A DNA stretch of 64,000 bases from Oscarella lobularis (taxonomy: Eukaryota > Porifera > Homoscleromorpha > Homosclerophorida > Oscarellidae): assembly GCF_947507565.1 (NCBI RefSeq), contig NC_089176.1:868001-932000 (forward strand). The letters are read 5' to 3'. The position numbers were made by a program, and so were the translations under genes. Under the pieces are notes generated by a model that ran no database searches, was not told where the DNA came from, and saw only the letters and a list, made by a program, of their open reading frames with translations. This document shows, piece after piece, positions 63,801 through 64,000 of the stretch; within the stretch, counting starts at the first letter, position 1, and every line of letters starts with the position of its first letter.

Positions 63801-64000
63801 TACTTCTAAGCTGCGGACACTCATTTCACGCTAACTGCCTACCTACTACCACCCGATGCCACTACTGCGAGCCATTTCTACTAGACACTGTAAAGAACCT
63901 GACAGGAAAATTTAACAAGAGCCTTCAGACCCATACAGCGGACGATACTGAAGAAGAAGCTCCTCCATCTGAAGACCCTGATATTGATAATAGCGTTGAA
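60863..64000 (+). CDS. DUF6589-like protein with C-terminal RING-like motif (runs off window)
   Basis: A multi-exon gene whose 3' end lies beyond 64000. Exon 1 gives CLGHSRLLLAENNRCAVVFD and is followed by an exon with a coiled coil (DLEEAREELKEVKEELAACR). Later exons read FCEKCSPGLFDILEDIFTSS, VNDVGLHLSLSGCSEAALEC, LLIIDDFHTIHTIQRP, LGDYPTFYFQKKLIAQ, LGPFHIYLNSVENLFTLYHP and GLFKSLFGQRKILPKKPRHE. These recall DUF6589 proteins of sponges and other invertebrates, whose role is unknown and may be linked to mobile elements. Near the end CVDESDTAILLSCGHSFHAN with CHYC suggests a degenerate RING. At about 62040-62095 the exons can be joined only by a 26-bp intron or an undetected frameshift. Confidence 0.6.

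Noticed and set aside
1-64000. Bacterial origin, operons or CRISPR for the window
   Set aside because: Abundant spliceosomal introns, metazoan-specific genes and AATAAA signals show a eukaryotic genome. No direct-repeat/spacer array is present.

Overview
The window is nuclear DNA from an early-branching animal, most likely a sponge and possibly a homoscleromorph. Taxon is an inference. The gene set is metazoan: DGK, B3GNTL1, DRC3, TUG/ASPSCR1, TDP2, iPLA2 with ankyrin repeats, and exon-per-domain EGF and LRR proteins. The genome is compact, with introns mostly about 50-110 bp and genes often only tens to hundreds of bases apart. I saw no rRNA, convincing tRNA, CRISPR array or bacterial operon.

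Layout. 1-4.9 kb (+): 3' end of a diacylglycerol kinase, a B3GNTL1-like glycosyltransferase and the ciliary protein DRC3. 5.4-15.0 kb (-): four tandem membrane-anchored FAD L-amino-acid oxidases of the escapin/aplysianin/achacin type. 15.3-20.1 kb (-): a PLP threonine/serine dehydratase with an ACT-like tail, ATPAF1 and an intronless MFS transporter. 20.2-26.7 kb (+): an ornithine-decarboxylase-family gene, TUG/ASPSCR1 and TDP2. 26.8-30.2 kb: a TRAF-like RING protein (-) head-to-head with an intronless YtcJ-type amidohydrolase (+). 30.2-31.3 kb: a repeat-rich gap. 31.3-37.8 kb (+): an iPLA2 with ankyrin repeats, then a secreted LRR-Ig-CCP-trypsin protease. 38-41 kb: a small zinc-ribbon ORF (+), a 2-oxoglutarate oxygenase (-) and an intronless secreted glycosidase (+). 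41.3-48.1 kb (-): two TIR-NB-ARC-helical-repeat STAND genes. 48.9-52.0 kb (+): a secreted 15-EGF protein. 52.3-56.8 kb (+): a CARD-SH3 protein with a long helical arm recalling RNF213. 57.7-58.4 kb (+): a Uma2-like PD-(D/E)XK protein. 58.5-60.4 kb: two copies of a roughly 480-bp repeat and a mariner-type non-autonomous element. 60.9-64 kb (+): a DUF6589-like protein with a C-terminal RING-like motif, running off the window.

The most distinctive content is defence-like. H2O2-forming amino-acid oxidases, an LRR-guided clip-activated protease, two TIR-STAND receptors and a CARD protein lie within about 50 kb. Two of the oxidase genes look like products of an unequal crossover that joined the promoter and membrane anchor of one ancestor to the catalytic body of another; the exchange can be placed within about 12 bp. 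Other observations are several GC-AG introns, head-to-head genes whose start codons lie 44 and 55 bp apart, a recurrent TAGCGTRC motif just upstream of start codons, and a family of foldback repeats in promoters.
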